Part shown: positions 62,473 through 64,000 of the stretch, in pieces
Numbering within the stretch: position 1 is the stretch's first letter
Layout: the number at the start of each line of letters is the position of its first letter
Assembly: GCA_002507545.1 (NCBI GenBank)
Contig: DAVR01000003.1
Location: forward strand, 1 to 64,000
DNA length: 64,000 bases
DNA from: Archaeoglobus sp. UBA230
GTDB lineage: Archaea; Halobacteriota; Archaeoglobi; Archaeoglobales; Archaeoglobaceae
Direction: 5' to 3'
The notes under the pieces: generated by a model
Databases searched by the model: none
Seen by the model: only the letters and a program-made list of their open reading frames with translations
What the model was told of the DNA's origin: nothing
Position numbers and translations under genes: made by a program

Positions 62473-63678
62473 TCAGGGAAAGTAGCGAAGCATAATGGGT
62501 AAAATCAGGCAGCCCATGCAGTTAACCCTCTTTACCTCCAGTAAGACTGCAGAAAGGCCAATCGGGACAGCAGCAAAGAAAATTGCAAGACCAAAGAATC
62601 CAGTAAAGATGTAAACGATCAGAATCAGGAATACAAAGACGATTACAGAAACGGGGAGAAGACTCACGTTTCTAATTTTAGAGATGACCAGATAAGAGAT
62701 GACAAGAGTTGCAGCAAGGCTTACTAAACCAGAAATTAAGGAGAGAAGTATCACATCCTGAAAAGTTGGAATGACAGCAAGCCTTTTGAGTATATCAGCT
62801 GCACCACTTCTTGTCTTTCCCATCGCCATCAACATAAAGAGGCAAAGAAGGGCGTTTGAGGTATTAGCTGCGCTCATCGCTGCAATGTATCCCTCCCTCT
62901 TTCTCTCACTGAAGGATGCTATTGCGGTGGCAATGCCACTGCTGATGCCGGGGAAAAGGGAGACAAAGAACCCTGAAAGTGCACCTTTAGCTGCAGAATT
63001 CATGTCCGGAAGCCTAATTGTCAAAATTTGATCTGGAATTTTACCACCCAGAGACTGCATCAGAATTGGAGCTCCGAAAAGGCCTGTTAAAAGAGGGAGA
63101 AGAACAGAACCAGCCGGATTGACCTCTGCCAAATGGGAATTATTGAATGCGACAACTCCAGCAAATCCTGAAAGTGAGAACACAAGAAAAGCATAGAGCC
63201 TCTTTCTCCATGATGCCAAACTGCCCTCAAATTCTCCTGCCCTCTCACTCAGGATTAGGAAGGCAGATATTAGGAGGAGGATGTAAGGTGTTACCAGCCT
63301 CACGTAATCATAATTGGAGCTGATGGCCAAAACTGTGAAAAATAAAGGTATGCTCAACAATAACGCCAGAAATGAGGAGAGAGCAGAAAGGGAGATTGCC
63401 TCAAAGGCTCTGCCGTCAAGCACCATCTCGTGAGCCGGAAATGCACCAACAGCAGTTTCCTCATCCGGAACTCCAAGGATGGTTGTAGGAACTATGTCGG
63501 CGATCGTGTAAGAGATTGCAGAACAGATTACAATAACTCCTGCATTCTCAAAACTTGCAGCGTAAAGTAGTATGAGCGCGGCAAAGGTGTTGCTGTGAAT
63601 TCCGGGTGTTAGGCCAGCAACAATCCCGAGAGCGGTGCCAAGAATTGCAGCCTCAAGCATGCTACGAGTTAGCATCAA
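62473..63678 (-). CDS. TctA-like (DUF112/COG1784) membrane permease
   Basis: A 401-residue membrane protein with about ten helices. ALGIVAGLTPGIHSNTFAALI at the N-terminus and ALSGFFVSLFPGISSGIATA in the second half are the paired glycine/proline-rich motifs of the TctA-like DUF112 family. In bacteria TctA is the permease of tripartite tricarboxylate transporters; archaeal members have no TctB/TctC neighbours, as is the case here. Substrate unknown. It converges on the NSUN gene. Confidence 0.8.
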   Translation of the reverse strand: MMLTRSMLEAAILGTALGIVAGLTPGIHSNTFAALILLYAASFENAGVIVICSAISYTIADIVPTTILGVPDEETAVGAFPAHEMVLDGRAFEAISLSALSSFLALLLSIPLFFTVLAISSNYDYVRLVTPYILLLISAFLILSERAGEFEGSLASWRKRLYAFLVFSLSGFAGVVAFNNSHLAEVNPAGSVLLPLLTGLFGAPILMQSLGGKIPDQILTIRLPDMNSAAKGALSGFFVSLFPGISSGIATAIASFSERKREGYIAAMSAANTSNALLCLFMLMAMGKTRSGAADILKRLAVIPTFQDVILLSLISGLVSLAATLVISYLVISKIRNVSLLPVSVIVFVFLILIVYIFTGFFGLAIFFAAVPIGLSAVLLEVKRVNCMGCLILPIMLRYFP

Positions 63679-63758
63679 ATTAATATAGCTTGCGGTGTGG
63701 TATCACATATTGAAATTCGAAATGTTTATTTGCATGAGAGAGGAGGAGCTAAAAGCAA

Positions 63759-63829
63759 GCGGTCGTAGTCTAGCGGTAGGACACGGGCCTCCCGAGCCCG
63801 TTGCCCGGGTTCGAATCCCGGCGGCCGCA
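63759..63829 (+). tRNA. tRNA-Gly (anticodon CCC)
   Basis: A 71-base cloverleaf: acceptor GCGGTCG/CGGCCGC with discriminator A, D arm with GTCTAGCGGTAGGAC, anticodon stem CGGGC/GCCCG around loop CTCCCGA (anticodon CCC), and T arm CCGGG/CCCGG around TTCGAAT. No intron and no encoded CCA. Confidence 0.95.
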
Positions 63830-63898
63830 CTGCCCTACCCCCATCATCAACCTACTTAACGAATCGAACAGTTAAAAATGTTTCGGAGGTAGTTGGTA

Positions 63899-64000
63899 GT
63901 GTCGAAAAGTGGCATGTTGGAAATCGCTGAGGATGTAATTTCCGTACTCCGCAGGTTCGGCATCAAAGAGATCAGGATTTTTGAAGTAAGTGGATCCTCT
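63899..64000 (+). CDS. Start of an unidentified gene, cut by window end
   Basis: GTG at 63899 follows GGAGGT with an 8-base gap, a good ribosome-binding site. The first 34 residues read VSKSGMLEIAEDVISVLRRF and then GIKEIRIFEVSGSS, a helix then a strand. The fragment is too short for a family call. Confidence 0.55.
   Translation, partial: MSKSGMLEIAEDVISVLRRFGIKEIRIFEVSGSS

Overview
The window looks like a chromosome segment from a hyperthermophilic archaeon of the Archaeoglobus type. It carries tetrahydromethanopterin C1 enzymes (mer, ftr), an HdrA-MvhD fusion, a futalosine-type menaquinone enzyme, a four-subunit pyruvate:ferredoxin oxidoreductase, form III Rubisco with ribose-1,5-bisphosphate isomerase, and several sulfur-anion transporters. 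Archaeal information-processing genes (Cbf5, GPN GTPase, RqcH, archaeal TrpRS and ValRS) and many leaderless promoters with TATA boxes support this. The genus is inferred from gene content only.

Layout. 1-10.6 kb: end of mer, a thioesterase, a minus-strand run (htpX, metallo-hydrolase, pyrF, HAD phosphatase, pantothenate ligase), a sodium/solute symporter with a 47-residue companion, cbf5, and a TauE-DUF1634-UspA-triple DUF22 cluster. 10.7-19.7 kb: a second TauE/DUF1634 pair, rbcL, a radical SAM enzyme, and two YeiH-type transporters flanking a membrane-bound PAS/DUF835/winged-helix regulator. 19.7-43.9 kb: housekeeping and energy genes (valS, FAH hydrolase, THUMP-SPOUT methylase, coaD, ftr, thiD, GPN GTPase, HIT, hdrA-mvhD, mqnD-like, porCDAB, panE, trpS, purM, nth, transporters).

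43.9-50.9 kb is an accessory island. A 5.8 kb AT-rich element (45039-50860) is integrated in a tRNA-Pro(TGG) gene by an SSV-type integrase. The integrase gene is split: its C-terminal part starts in attL and its N-terminal part ends in attR, with a 43-bp direct repeat at both ends. The cargo is small unknown proteins, a ribbon-helix-helix regulator, a PadR-like regulator, a membrane protein and a 622-residue divergent XPD/DinG-like Fe-S helicase that may be the replication protein. A 19-bp tandem duplication has cut the helicase C-terminus. Immediately left of attL are two small regulators, a decayed TumE-like toxin gene and an att-like word, possibly an older element.

51.0-58.1 kb: an acyl-CoA operon (PaaK-like ligase, two thiolase-fold proteins that lack the catalytic Cys and His residues, two DUF35 partners), a decayed CGGC gene, and an MjaI-like restriction-modification pair whose methyltransferase has a C-terminal staphylococcal-nuclease-like domain. 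58.6-64 kb: ribose-1,5-bisphosphate isomerase, rqcH, an NSUN-type RNA methyltransferase, a TctA-like permease, tRNA-Gly(CCC) and the start of an unidentified gene.

Links between genes: rbcL and the ribose-1,5-bisphosphate isomerase are the last two steps of archaeal AMP salvage; mer and ftr belong to the C1 pathway; the 4-phosphopantoate ligase, panE and coaD belong to CoA synthesis; two TauE and two YeiH transporters suggest heavy traffic of sulfite or organosulfonate-type anions. Four decayed genes (TumE toxin, MNT nucleotidyltransferase, CGGC protein, a membrane protein) show gene loss in the accessory parts.
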